DNA from: an uncultured Lachnospiraceae bacterium
GTDB taxonomy: Bacteria > Bacillota > Clostridia > Lachnospirales > Lachnospiraceae
Direction of reading: 5' to 3'
Assembly (NCBI GenBank): GCA_902782625.1
Contig: CACZNZ010000371.1
Location: 1-13,585 of the forward strand
DNA: 13,585 nt
Shown here: positions 1-7,084 of the stretch, piece by piece
Numbering within the stretch: the stretch's first letter is position 1
Layout of the letters: every line of letters starts with the position of its first letter
Program-made: the position numbers and the translations under genes
The notes under the pieces: generated by a model
The model's database searches: none
What the model was told of the DNA's origin: nothing
What the model saw: only the letters and a program-made list of their open reading frames with translations

Positions 1-198
1 ACGGGAAGAACCGCAGCCGAAATTCTCAGCGGCAACGATGATATCTCCTGGGGAGACTTTGTCAGCAAAATCCGGATCCAGAGATTCAAAGGTGTATCCT
101 TTCATCTCGTCAATATTCGGTAAAAGCAGATACTGGGATCCAATAATCTGATCCGTATCCACATCATTGTGAAATTTCCATACTTTACTATTACTCAT
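1..198 (-). CDS. leuD: aconitase-family small subunit, 3-isopropylmalate dehydratase-like (N-terminal part)
   Basis: Only the first 66 codons are in the window; the gene continues past base 1. The protein begins MSNSKVWKFH and carries the two signatures of the small (swivel) subunit of the isopropylmalate dehydratase / homoaconitase family: DVDTDQI at residues 22-27 region near the N terminus and FGCGSSR at residues 60-66, the loop that helps bind substrate. With a separate iron-sulfur large subunit such proteins isomerise 2- to 3-isopropylmalate in leucine synthesis, or a homologous hydroxy-acid. The ATG at 198 is preceded by a strong AAGGAGG (209-215), ten bases upstream. It follows the pyruvate kinase-like gene by 40 bases with no terminator between, so co-transcription is likely. 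No large subunit is visible upstream, so leucine versus another aconitase-type pathway cannot be settled here. Confidence 0.85.
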   Translation of the reverse strand, partial: MSNSKVWKFHNDVDTDQIIGSQYLLLPNIDEMKGYTFESLDPDFADKVSPGDIIVAAENFGCGSSR

Positions 199-238
199 AT
201 TGTGCAAACCTCCTTCGCCTAGTTTACTACAATTGATG

Positions 239-1285
239 CTATAACGCAAACGGTACAAGACGGCTTTCCATCTTATAACGAAGTGCCTCCCACGAGGTAT
301 CGGAAAGAACCTGCATGGCTTCAAGCGGATAGAGACCAGTAGCAGTTTCCCCGGTAAGCATCAGCGAAGAAGCCCCGTCCAGGACGGCCTGGAAAATGTC
401 TGTCAGTTCCGCTCGTGTCGGCACTGGGTTTTGTTCCATCGAAGCAAGCATCTGCGTAACAACCATGAATGGTTTTTTAAAATGCAGGCAGCATGCTGAG
501 ATTCTTTTCTGCCAGGCAGGGAGAGTCTCAAGCGGTACGGCATTGCCCAGATCCCCTCTGGCAATCACGATCTCATCACAGTAGGGTAATAGTTCGGGAA
601 GATTCTCCGCAGCTTCTCTGGTTTCAATCTTGGCAAATACACGGATATGATCCATACCTTCTTTGTGAAGCTCCTGTTTAAGCGCAATCAGATGGCTGCT
701 GTCCTTGATAAAAGGCTGCATTACCCCCGTAACACGATAACGCCTCAGCTTATGGAGCGTTTCTCTGTCCTGAGGCGTCAGCACCGGGAGGGTGAGAGAC
801 GTTTGATCGCAGGCGATACTCTTACGGGAGGAAAGAGGACCTTCTCTTAGCACTTCGGCACTAAGCCCTCCACTGGAATCCACCTCTTTTACCTGAAGGA
901 GGATCCGGCCATCATTGAGTTTTAAGAGCATGCCAGGTTCTAAAACAGACAACAGGGTTTCAGGGACGGGGATGGCATTGCCGTCGGCAACGGCTCCGTC
1001 GTCCGGCAACAGTTGGAATACATTGCCTTTCTGGCAGAGAATATCCTTCTCCAATGTTCCGATTCGGAGTTCAGGTCCCTGGAGATCCACGAGAAGATCA
1101 GGAATGATGTGATATTCCTCCGCAGCCATGGAAAGCTCGGCAAGCCATGAGGAACATTCATCCAGACTTTTATGGGACAGATTCAGGCGAACACCTGTCA
1201 TCCCGGCCGCAAACATTTTTTTGAGAAGGGATTTCTCACAGCAGGCCGGTCCAAGTGTTCCGTACAGATGCAGTTTGTTTTTCAT
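239..1285 (-). CDS. pyk: short pyruvate kinase lacking the C-terminal domain
   Basis: 348 residues, against about 470-590 for usual bacterial pyruvate kinases. It would transfer phosphate from phosphoenolpyruvate to ADP in the cytoplasm. Catalytic-barrel motifs are all visible: GVRLNLSH (31-38, Arg33, Asn35, Ser37), DLQGPELR (67-74), a B-domain at about 75-160, FAKIE with Lys219 and Glu221, ARGDLG (242-247, Asp245), TQML (277-280), PTRAE (289-293) and TGETA (311-315). The protein stops just after the barrel, so the allosteric C-terminal domain is absent; the next in-frame stop lies a few codons later, so this is not a single nonsense mutation in a full-length gene. The potassium-site loop reads Asp-Leu-Gln-Gly-Pro-Glu rather than the common Asp-Thr-Lys-Gly-Pro-Glu. 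The start at 1285 has GGAG ten bases upstream (1296-1299). It is probably an operon with the LeuD-like gene. Catalysis is likely; the physiological substrate is not proven. Confidence 0.85.
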   Translation of the reverse strand: MKNKLHLYGTLGPACCEKSLLKKMFAAGMTGVRLNLSHKSLDECSSWLAELSMAAEEYHIIPDLLVDLQGPELRIGTLEKDILCQKGNVFQLLPDDGAVADGNAIPVPETLLSVLEPGMLLKLNDGRILLQVKEVDSSGGLSAEVLREGPLSSRKSIACDQTSLTLPVLTPQDRETLHKLRRYRVTGVMQPFIKDSSHLIALKQELHKEGMDHIRVFAKIETREAAENLPELLPYCDEIVIARGDLGNAVPLETLPAWQKRISACCLHFKKPFMVVTQMLASMEQNPVPTRAELTDIFQAVLDGASSLMLTGETATGLYPLEAMQVLSDTSWEALRYKMESRLVPFAL

Positions 1286-1330
1286 ATGCTTCGTGCTCCA
1301 ATCCGGTAAATTTTTATGAATCTATCATAG

Positions 1331-1360
1331 AATATACCATAAAAAAAACGGCTCTGGAAA
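1331..1360 (-). promoter_or_regulatory. possible extended -10 promoter for the pyruvate kinase-like gene
   Basis: On the minus strand TGG plus TATATT (TATATT at 1331-1336, TGG at 1337-1339) matches an extended -10 element. A weak -35, TTTCCA (1355-1360), sits 18 bases upstream and lies inside the ackA terminator stem. If real, pyk-leuD starts its own transcript right after ackA ends. The match is moderate only. Confidence 0.4.
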
Positions 1361-1372
1361 GCCAAAGCCGTT
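1341..1372 (-). terminator. rho-independent terminator of ackA
   Basis: Read on the minus strand, an 11-base-pair stem (one G-U wobble; arms 1362-1372 and 1347-1357) closes a four-base CTTT loop and is followed by eight T residues (the A-run at 1341-1348 on the plus strand). It starts 22 bases after the ackA stop codon, as expected for an intrinsic terminator. Confidence 0.92.
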
Positions 1373-1394
1373 CATTTTAAGATAAATCAGTTAA

Positions 1395-2627
1395 TTATTT
1401 GCCTAATACCTTTTTTACTGTTTCCGTAACGATCTCTTTTGTCACGATCTCAACAGTGTCGCGGCAGATGGCAAGCTCTTCATTGGTCGGTACTACGAAT
1501 ACTTTCACTTTGGAATCTGCAGTGGAAATCATCTGCTCGTCACCGTGGATGGAGTCATTAACCGGATCAATCTCGATGCCGAGATATTTGAAGTTCTCCA
1601 TAACCTGAGCACGTACTCCAGGAGCGTTCTCACCGATACCTGCGGTAAATACGATAGCATCCACACCGTTCATCACTGCAACATAGCTTCCGATATATTT
1701 GGTCACATGATGGCAGAAAGCATCCAGTGCAAGAGCTGCTCTCTTGTTGCCGTTATTGGCTGCTTCCTCAAGATCACGGAAGTCAGAGGAAACACCGGAG
1801 ATACCAAGTACGCCGGATTTCTTGTTGATGATCTCAAAAGTTTCTTCCATGGAGATGTTCTCTTTGTGTGCGATATATTCGATACAGGTAGGATCGATAT
1901 CGCCGGAACGGGTTCCCATGATCAGACCTTCCAGAGGAGTAAGTCCCATGGATGTCTCCACACATTTGCCGCCGTTTACTGCAGAGATGGAAGCACCGTT
2001 GCCCAGATGGCATACGATCACTTTGATATCCTCAGGCTTTTTGCCCATAAGCTCAGCAGTTCTCTGTGCTACGAAACGATGAGAAGTTCCGTGGAAGCCA
2101 TAACGGCGCATAGCGTATTTCTCATAATACTCATAAGGAAGTGCATAGATAAATGCCTTTGGCTCCATTGTCTGATGGAAAGCGGTATCAAATACGCCGA
2201 CCATAGGAGTATCCGGAAGGATTTCTTTGCAAGCACGAACACCTACCAGTGTCGGAGGATTGTGAAGCGGTGCAAGATCGTTAAGTTCTTCTACTGTCTG
2301 AAGAACTTCGTCGTTCAGTAAGGTTGAGCAGGCAAATTTCTCTCCGCCATGAACCATACGATGACCTACAGCATCAATCTCATCGATGGAAGTAAGAACA
2401 CCATTCTCCGGATCTGTAAGCTGTTTTAATACAAGTTCTACTGCCTGACGATGTGCGGGCATAGCTGCTTCATATTTGATCTTATCCTGGCCTGCCGGCT
2501 GATAGGTAAGAACGCCGTCAATACCGATTCTCTCGCATAAACCTTTGGCAAGGACATGTTCTGTTTCTGAATCGATAACCTGATACTTCAGAGATGAGCT
2601 GCCGCAATTGATAACTAAAATTTTCAT
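1395..2627 (-). CDS. ackA: acetate kinase
   Basis: 410 residues, close to the usual 395-410 for the family. Acetate kinase reversibly converts acetyl phosphate and ADP to acetate and ATP, the ATP-yielding last step of acetate fermentation. The protein starts MKILVINCGSSSLKY, with Asn7, Ser10 and Ser12 of the first family signature. GHRMVHGGEKF contains the active-site Arg90. GFHGTSHRF (177-185) is the second signature with His179. CHLGNGA (206-212), GTRSGDIDP (238-246, Arg240), FTAGIGENAPGVR (327-339) and PTNEELAI (380-387) complete the active site and nucleotide pocket. AAGGAG at 2638-2643 is ten bases before the ATG. Unlike many Clostridia there is no pta gene directly upstream; instead a kinase gene diverges from it. 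It has its own promoter and terminator, so it appears monocistronic. Confidence 0.98.
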   Translation of the reverse strand: MKILVINCGSSSLKYQVIDSETEHVLAKGLCERIGIDGVLTYQPAGQDKIKYEAAMPAHRQAVELVLKQLTDPENGVLTSIDEIDAVGHRMVHGGEKFACSTLLNDEVLQTVEELNDLAPLHNPPTLVGVRACKEILPDTPMVGVFDTAFHQTMEPKAFIYALPYEYYEKYAMRRYGFHGTSHRFVAQRTAELMGKKPEDIKVIVCHLGNGASISAVNGGKCVETSMGLTPLEGLIMGTRSGDIDPTCIEYIAHKENISMEETFEIINKKSGVLGISGVSSDFRDLEEAANNGNKRAALALDAFCHHVTKYIGSYVAVMNGVDAIVFTAGIGENAPGVRAQVMENFKYLGIEIDPVNDSIHGDEQMISTADSKVKVFVVPTNEELAICRDTVEIVTKEIVTETVKKVLGK

Positions 2628-2656
2628 GATTCCTGCTCTCCTTTTAAATGATATAC

Positions 2657-2669
2657 CGGCGAAACGCCG
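2657..2669. repeat. short GC-rich inverted repeat in the ackA 5' leader
   Basis: CGGCG AAA CGCCG forms a five-base-pair hairpin within the ackA untranslated leader, 14 bases above its ribosome binding site. It has no T-run and is not a terminator. It could be a small RNA structure affecting stability, or chance. Confidence 0.35.
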
Positions 2670-2700
2670 AATTATGGGATTTTATAATAACAACATATAC

Positions 2701-2729
2701 ATTATAGTCAAAGGAAACAGGGATGTAAA
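2701..2729 (-). promoter_or_regulatory. sigma-A-type promoter of ackA
   Basis: On the minus strand the -35 TTTACA (2724-2729) and the perfect -10 TATAAT (2701-2706) are separated by 17 bases. The predicted start, near 2694, would give a leader of about 67 bases. A second overlapping candidate, TTGACT (2706-2711) with TATTAT (2685-2690), has only a 15-base spacer and is weaker. Confidence 0.8.
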
Positions 2730-2775
2730 TGTATTTATTTATTTTTACAGCGACTTTTTTGCTGTATGCAGTTTT

Positions 2776-2789
2776 ATTTACTTGTAAAT
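2776..2789. repeat. 14-base perfect palindromic repeat between the divergent promoters
   Basis: ATTTAC TT GTAAAT is a perfect inverted repeat. It lies 30 bases above the kinase -35 box and about 80 bases above the predicted ackA start. A related sequence, TGTAAATGTA, occurs both here (2783-2792) and overlapping the ackA -35 box (2724-2733). This fits an operator shared by the two promoters but remains inference. Confidence 0.4.
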
Positions 2790-2818
2790 GTAACTTTTTT
2801 GCTTATGTATGAAACATC

Positions 2819-2847
2819 TTAACAACATTTGTCTCTTATGATATAAT
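2819..2847 (+). promoter_or_regulatory. sigma-A-type promoter of the Ser/Thr kinase series
   Basis: The -35 TTAACA (2819-2824), a 17-base spacer and the perfect -10 TATAAT (2842-2847) form a near-consensus promoter. Transcription would start near 2854, about 38 bases before the kinase ATG. It probably drives the kinase and tmcAL, and perhaps the two genes after them. Confidence 0.88.
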
Positions 2848-2891
2848 ACAATATCAGGAAGAATCAACTCTTTTGGCACAGGGAGACAGTC

Positions 2892-4874
2892 ATGTTAATA
2901 GAAGAAAGAAGCAGGGTTCTGCATAAGGTATGGCCTCAATGGCATATAAAACAGAAGATCGGAGAAGGCTCCTACGGGGAGGTCTTCCGGATCGAGCGGG
3001 AAGATTTCGGGCGAACCTTTGAATCAGCTTTAAAAATCATATCGATTCCCAAAGATCAGGCAGAACTGGATAACGTCAGGTCTGATCTTATGAATGAGGC
3101 GGAGGTGGAGGAATACTTCCGAAGTGTCACAGATGAAATCATCAACGAATTTGTCATCATGGAGCGTTTGAAAGGGCACAGCAATATCGTCAATTATGAG
3201 GATCATGCCATGGTTCCCCATGAGAGCGGACCCGGATGGGATATACTGATCAGGATGGAACTGCTGACGCCGCTTCCGGAGTATCTGATGAAGCATCCTT
3301 TCCAGGAAAAAGACGTTATAGCACTGGGAATCGACATCTGTGAAGGACTGGAGTTTTGTCATGGCGTCGGTGTTATTCACAGAGATATCAAACCGGCCAA
3401 TATCATGAGGTCGGATTTTGGGAAATACAAGATTGCCGATTTCGGAATCGCTAGAAAAATGGCACGATCTGTGTCTGCCATGTCTCAAAAAGGCACATTT
3501 TCTTTTATGGCACCAGAGGTTTTCCGGGGTCATCGGTATGATGAGACCGTGGATTTGTATTCCCTGGGTATCATGATGTACCGGCTGATGAACAGAAACC
3601 GGGAACCTTTTATTCCCATCGATGCTGAAAAGATCAGTTATGGAATGAAACAGGAAGCGATGGAAAGGAGAATGCGTGGGGAGCGGATGCCAGCTCCGGT
3701 AGATGCTTCGGACAGGCTGAGTGCCGTTATTTTAAAAGCGTGTGCTTTCCGCCCGCAGGATCGTTTTCACTCCGCAGCATTGATGAAAAAGGCCCTTCAA
3801 AAGATAGATTCGGATTCTTCTGATATCCAGACGATACGTCCTGAACCTCGGGAGCCGGTCGGTACGACAGTGTACGAGGAACCATCGGTCGGTATGGATT
3901 CAGGGAGGTCTTCGGCGAGACCTTACGAAACCACGGACAGAAGTCTGCGTACTGGTCCTCCTCCCGAGCAGGAAGTAAATTATCTTTTGCTGGCGGTCCT
4001 TGGCATACTGATCGTGCTTGCCATCACGATGGCTATTTTGCTTATCACAACATTTTCAAGTGGCAATGGCACAAAAAAAGGATCTTTCAAAACGGAAGAG
4101 ATTTCCACGGCGCAGGCTGCCAGTACCACGCAGCCGCCTGAAAAGGATACGACGGCCTTAACTGCAGAGGAGACAGCGAAGGATGTCAATGCCACTTATG
4201 TGACGGCCAAAAGTATAGATATAGACTTTGTCGAACTCTTTGCTCATCCCGGCGATGCAGCCAGAGCCAGGACAATTCAGGAAGCCCGTGTAGTGCATGT
4301 GACAAAGGAATGCAGTGCAGGTGGGGAAGACTGGTGCTATATCGATTATTTTGGAAAAACAGGCTGGGTGAAAAAAGATGATCTGCGGTGGATCGCGGAT
4401 GAAGATCTGTCTTTCCATATGACAAATCATGCCAAGAAGGATATTGTCTTTATTAACGGGCTGAGCGGAAAACCGCTTTGCCTTGAACCGAAGAAGTTTT
4501 CCGAAAAGACGAATTACAAAGTTCCTTATGGAACAGAATACCGGGTTCTGGAGATCAAAAACGGGTTTGCCAGGGTGAAGGAAAGTGGAAAAGACCTTTG
4601 GGTCGATATGGACCATGCAGGGTTTTATAACGTTACCGGATATTGGCAGGTAGAGGTCTGCAATGGAAACAGCACTGGCATTCATTTAAGAGAAGGATCC
4701 TCCGGCAAGACAGAGAGTCTGGTGGATGAAATCAGAGTAGGGACCGTATTAAAGATCGATAAATATCAAAATGGCTGGGGCCGGACGGATTATCAGGGAA
4801 TAACAGGTTGGGTAGAACTTCACAGGATGACACCGTGCCCGAAAACCGGAATCGAGAGTGAAGACATATGGTAA
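2892..4874 (+). CDS. membrane Ser/Thr protein kinase with extracellular SH3-like domains
   Basis: 660 residues. The N-terminal cytoplasmic kinase domain spans about 17-305. It has glycine loop GEGSYGEV (24-31), Lys48 in ALKII, probable helix-C Glu86, catalytic HRDIKPAN (163-170, Asp165), DFG (183-185) and APE (207-209). The activation loop holds Ser193, Ser195, Ser198 and Thr202. All catalytic residues are present, so it should be active. A linker of about 60 residues leads to one membrane segment (about 364-387), then a Thr/Ser-rich stretch and three SH3b-like modules: about 437-502, 515-580 (weakest) and 586-650, the first and last carrying a conserved GWV. The family's best-known relatives (PrkC/Stk type) carry PASTA repeats at this place; here none are seen. 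The outside part may sense cell-wall peptides or sugars. A good promoter and GGGAGA support the ATG at 2892. The stop overlaps the next gene by seven bases. Targets are unknown. Confidence 0.93.
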   Translation: MLIEERSRVLHKVWPQWHIKQKIGEGSYGEVFRIEREDFGRTFESALKIISIPKDQAELDNVRSDLMNEAEVEEYFRSVTDEIINEFVIMERLKGHSNIVNYEDHAMVPHESGPGWDILIRMELLTPLPEYLMKHPFQEKDVIALGIDICEGLEFCHGVGVIHRDIKPANIMRSDFGKYKIADFGIARKMARSVSAMSQKGTFSFMAPEVFRGHRYDETVDLYSLGIMMYRLMNRNREPFIPIDAEKISYGMKQEAMERRMRGERMPAPVDASDRLSAVILKACAFRPQDRFHSAALMKKALQKIDSDSSDIQTIRPEPREPVGTTVYEEPSVGMDSGRSSARPYETTDRSLRTGPPPEQEVNYLLLAVLGILIVLAITMAILLITTFSSGNGTKKGSFKTEEISTAQAASTTQPPEKDTTALTAEETAKDVNATYVTAKSIDIDFVELFAHPGDAARARTIQEARVVHVTKECSAGGEDWCYIDYFGKTGWVKKDDLRWIADEDLSFHMTNHAKKDIVFINGLSGKPLCLEPKKFSEKTNYKVPYGTEYRVLEIKNGFARVKESGKDLWVDMDHAGFYNVTGYWQVEVCNGNSTGIHLREGSSGKTESLVDEIRVGTVLKIDKYQNGWGRTDYQGITGWVELHRMTPCPKTGIESEDIW

Positions 4875-6136
4875 AAACAGCGGGAATCATCGCGGAGTAT
4901 AATCCCTTCCACCGCGGGCACAGGTATCATATTGAAAAGACCCGACAGCTTAGCGGAGCCCAGGCGGTGGTTGCTGTCATGAGCGGCGATTTTGTCCAAA
5001 GGGGTGACCCTGCGGTCTTTGATAAATACCTGCGCACCAAAATGGCTTTGGAACAAGGGGTGGATGTGGTCATCGAACTGCCGGTGACATTTGCCACTTC
5101 AAGCGCAATGGATTTTGCCTTTGCAGGTATCAGTCTTCTGGACCGGTTGGGGGTGATTGATTACCTATCTTTCGGAAGCGAATATGCCTCTGAAGAGGAG
5201 CTTATCGAGATTGCGACTCTTCTTCAGGAGGAGCCGGAGGAATACCGCGTCCGGCTGGCTCAGGCGTTAAAGTCCGGGAAGAATTACCCTGCGGCAAGAC
5301 AGGAGAGTGTGGAAAAGATCCTGGGGAAAGAAAAGGCAGAGATCTTATCCCACCCTAATCATATTCTTGGAGTGGCTTATATCAGAGGACTGTTGGCAAG
5401 AAAATCTCCAATCAGACCCTGCGCTGTCTTACGCAAAGGGAAAGGGTATCATGAAAAGAATGGAGGCAGCGGATATGCATCTGCAGCCGGAATCAGACAG
5501 ATGCTTCGAAGTGGACAGATAACGGAGGGAGAATACTGCTGGGAAGAAGATATCCGAAAAAAGATCTGTCTGGAAATGGGAAACAAAGAAGGCATTCGGG
5601 CTTATGAACAAAAGGCTACCGTTTCATGGGAGGATATGATGCCTGCTTTATCCTATGAGCTTCTTTTTCGTGAACAGGATCTTTCGGTTTATCAGGGAAT
5701 TCACCCTGATATGGCTGCGAGGATCCGAAAAGCAGTAGAGAACGGGGATGATATCGAAGAACTGATAGCAAGAGTGCACTGCCGTTCTTTTACGGATACG
5801 GCATTTCGAAGAGCATTTCTCCATATTCTGCTTCACATTTTTAAGGAAGAAAGCAAGGAAGTTCCTTATGCAAGGATTCTTGGATTCTCGGAGACTGGAA
5901 GAGAGTTGCTCAAAAAAATGAAAGAGACGTCAGAGATTCCTCTCATTCAGCACCCCGCCCGGGCTGAAGAACTGCTGCGAGGAGACAGCAGGGCGTTGGA
6001 ACTTTGGAAGAGGGATATGAAAAGCGAACAGTATTATGAGCAGCTGGTTGAAAAAAAAGGAGGACGCAAAGCAATCCATCCTATGAGACGCCGGCAGATC
6101 TATCATAAGAAGGAGATAACCCCCTCCCTTCTATAG
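4868..6136 (+). CDS. tmcAL: tRNA(Met) cytidine acetate ligase (YlbM family)
   Basis: 422 residues, similar to the roughly 400-415 of characterised members. TmcAL activates acetate with ATP to acetyl-adenylate and acetylates the wobble cytidine (ac4C34) of elongator tRNA-Met, which limits misreading of AUA codons. The nucleotidyltransferase fold is shown by AEYNPFHRGH (9-18; HxGH motif with His15 and His18), MSGDFVQRGDP (38-48), SFGSE (101-105), HPNHILGVAYIR (162-173) and the YASAAGIR segment (203-210). The ATG at 4868 lies within ATGGTAA, whose TAA ends the kinase gene, and the ribosome binding site is weak, so translation is probably coupled to the kinase. Family members are often found near ackA in Firmicutes; here ackA is two genes away, divergent. 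The C-terminal part after about 230 is less conserved. Confidence 0.93.
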   Translation: MVKTAGIIAEYNPFHRGHRYHIEKTRQLSGAQAVVAVMSGDFVQRGDPAVFDKYLRTKMALEQGVDVVIELPVTFATSSAMDFAFAGISLLDRLGVIDYLSFGSEYASEEELIEIATLLQEEPEEYRVRLAQALKSGKNYPAARQESVEKILGKEKAEILSHPNHILGVAYIRGLLARKSPIRPCAVLRKGKGYHEKNGGSGYASAAGIRQMLRSGQITEGEYCWEEDIRKKICLEMGNKEGIRAYEQKATVSWEDMMPALSYELLFREQDLSVYQGIHPDMAARIRKAVENGDDIEELIARVHCRSFTDTAFRRAFLHILLHIFKEESKEVPYARILGFSETGRELLKKMKETSEIPLIQHPARAEELLRGDSRALELWKRDMKSEQYYEQLVEKKGGRKAIHPMRRRQIYHKKEITPSLL

Positions 6137-6155
6137 GCAGGGATATGAAAAAGTT

Positions 6156-6163
6156 AAAGGAGG
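6156..6163 (+). promoter_or_regulatory. ribosome binding site that decides among three ATG codons
   Basis: AAAGGAGG is immediately followed by ATGATGATG (6164-6172). Only the third ATG (6170) has a normal spacing of six bases; the first has none. The start is therefore placed at 6170, with 6167 possible. Confidence 0.75.
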
Positions 6164-6169
6164 ATGATG

Positions 6170-7021
6170 ATGGTTGATGCAGGATTAATTCTGGAAGGTG
6201 GCGGTATGCGGGGTGTTTATACCGCAGGGGTTCTGGATGCATTTTTAGATGAAGATCTGATCTTTAGCAGTGTGTATGGTGTATCGGCAGGAAGCTGCCA
6301 CGCATGCAGCTATCTCTCAAAGCAGAGAGGAAGAGCATTTCAGGTCAATGTGGACTATCTGGACGACCCGGAATACATGAGTGTAAAAAGTCTCTTAAAA
6401 ACAGGGGATTTGTTTGGCGTGGACCTGACTTACGACCGTATCCCGAATGTACTGTATCCTTTTGACCATGATACATTTATGAAATACAAAGGGAAATTCT
6501 ATTCTGTTGTGACAAATGTAGAGACCGGCGAAGCAGAGTATAAAAGGGTGAGGGATTTAAGAAAACAGATGTGGATGATCAGAGCTTCGGCATCGCTCCC
6601 TCTGGTATCGCGGACGATTGGCATTCACAACAAACTCTATCTTGACGGGGGAGTCTCTGACAGTATCCCGATTCGCCGATCCATCGAAGACGGCAATGAA
6701 AAAAATGTCATTATTCTTACCAGAAATGCTTCATACCGCAAAGAACCGAACAAAATGTATCCTCTTATGAAAATGCGTTATCCCGGGAAGAAAGCATTTC
6801 TTGAACAGCTGAAAACCCGACATCTCCGCTACAATGAGACACTTGACTACATCCATTCTCTCGAAGAAATAGGGAAAGTCTTTGTGATCCGCCCTACGGA
6901 AGAAGTGAAGGTGGGAAGGACTGAAAAAAACAGAGAAAAGCTTACTCATCTCTATGACCAGGGTGTAAAAGATGCAGCGATCTATATGGAAGGACTCAAA
7001 GAATATCTGGCATTAAAGTAG
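6170..7021 (+). CDS. patatin-like phospholipase (YjjU-like)
   Basis: 283 residues from the ATG at 6170 (285 if read from 6164), about the size of bacterial YjjU-type proteins. The Ser-Asp dyad of patatin lipid acyl hydrolases is complete: oxyanion loop EGGGMRGVY (9-17), nucleophile elbow GVSAGS (37-42, Ser39) and DGG with Asp159. There is no signal peptide or membrane segment, so it probably acts in the cytoplasm or on the inner membrane face, releasing fatty acids from phospholipids or other acyl esters. The exact substrate is not known. It follows tmcAL by 33 bases with no terminator or clear promoter between, suggesting the same transcript. A link to tRNA modification is not evident; a membrane-maintenance role alongside the wall-sensing kinase is only a guess. 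Confidence 0.9.
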   Translation: MVDAGLILEGGGMRGVYTAGVLDAFLDEDLIFSSVYGVSAGSCHACSYLSKQRGRAFQVNVDYLDDPEYMSVKSLLKTGDLFGVDLTYDRIPNVLYPFDHDTFMKYKGKFYSVVTNVETGEAEYKRVRDLRKQMWMIRASASLPLVSRTIGIHNKLYLDGGVSDSIPIRRSIEDGNEKNVIILTRNASYRKEPNKMYPLMKMRYPGKKAFLEQLKTRHLRYNETLDYIHSLEEIGKVFVIRPTEEVKVGRTEKNREKLTHLYDQGVKDAAIYMEGLKEYLALK

Positions 7022-7084
7022 AATATCAATGATCAGGAACTGTTGTTCAGGTTGCCGAAGTAAACCAGATAGGAGATTCAAGGT

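Noticed and set aside
239..1285. Pyruvate kinase as a pseudogene
   Set aside because: All catalytic-barrel motifs are intact, the frame is clean and the start has a ribosome binding site. Only the separate C-terminal domain is missing, so I treat it as a short but functional form.
1545..2321. 258-codon open frame on the plus strand opposite ackA
   Set aside because: It lies wholly inside the well-conserved acetate kinase gene, has no convincing ribosome binding site, and its translation looks like a reverse-frame shadow.
2723..2797. Catabolite-response (cre-like) sites near ackA
   Set aside because: TGTAAATGTAAC resembles part of the cre consensus but lacks the central CG and the terminal C, so I do not call a CcpA site.
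4158..4685. 175-codon minus-strand frame inside the kinase gene
   Set aside because: It overlaps the SH3-like coding region, and the translation shows no family features.
6103..6136. GAAGGAG ... CTCCCTTC inverted repeat at the end of tmcAL
   Set aside because: The stem is interrupted, lies partly in the coding sequence and has no T-run, so it is not a terminator.
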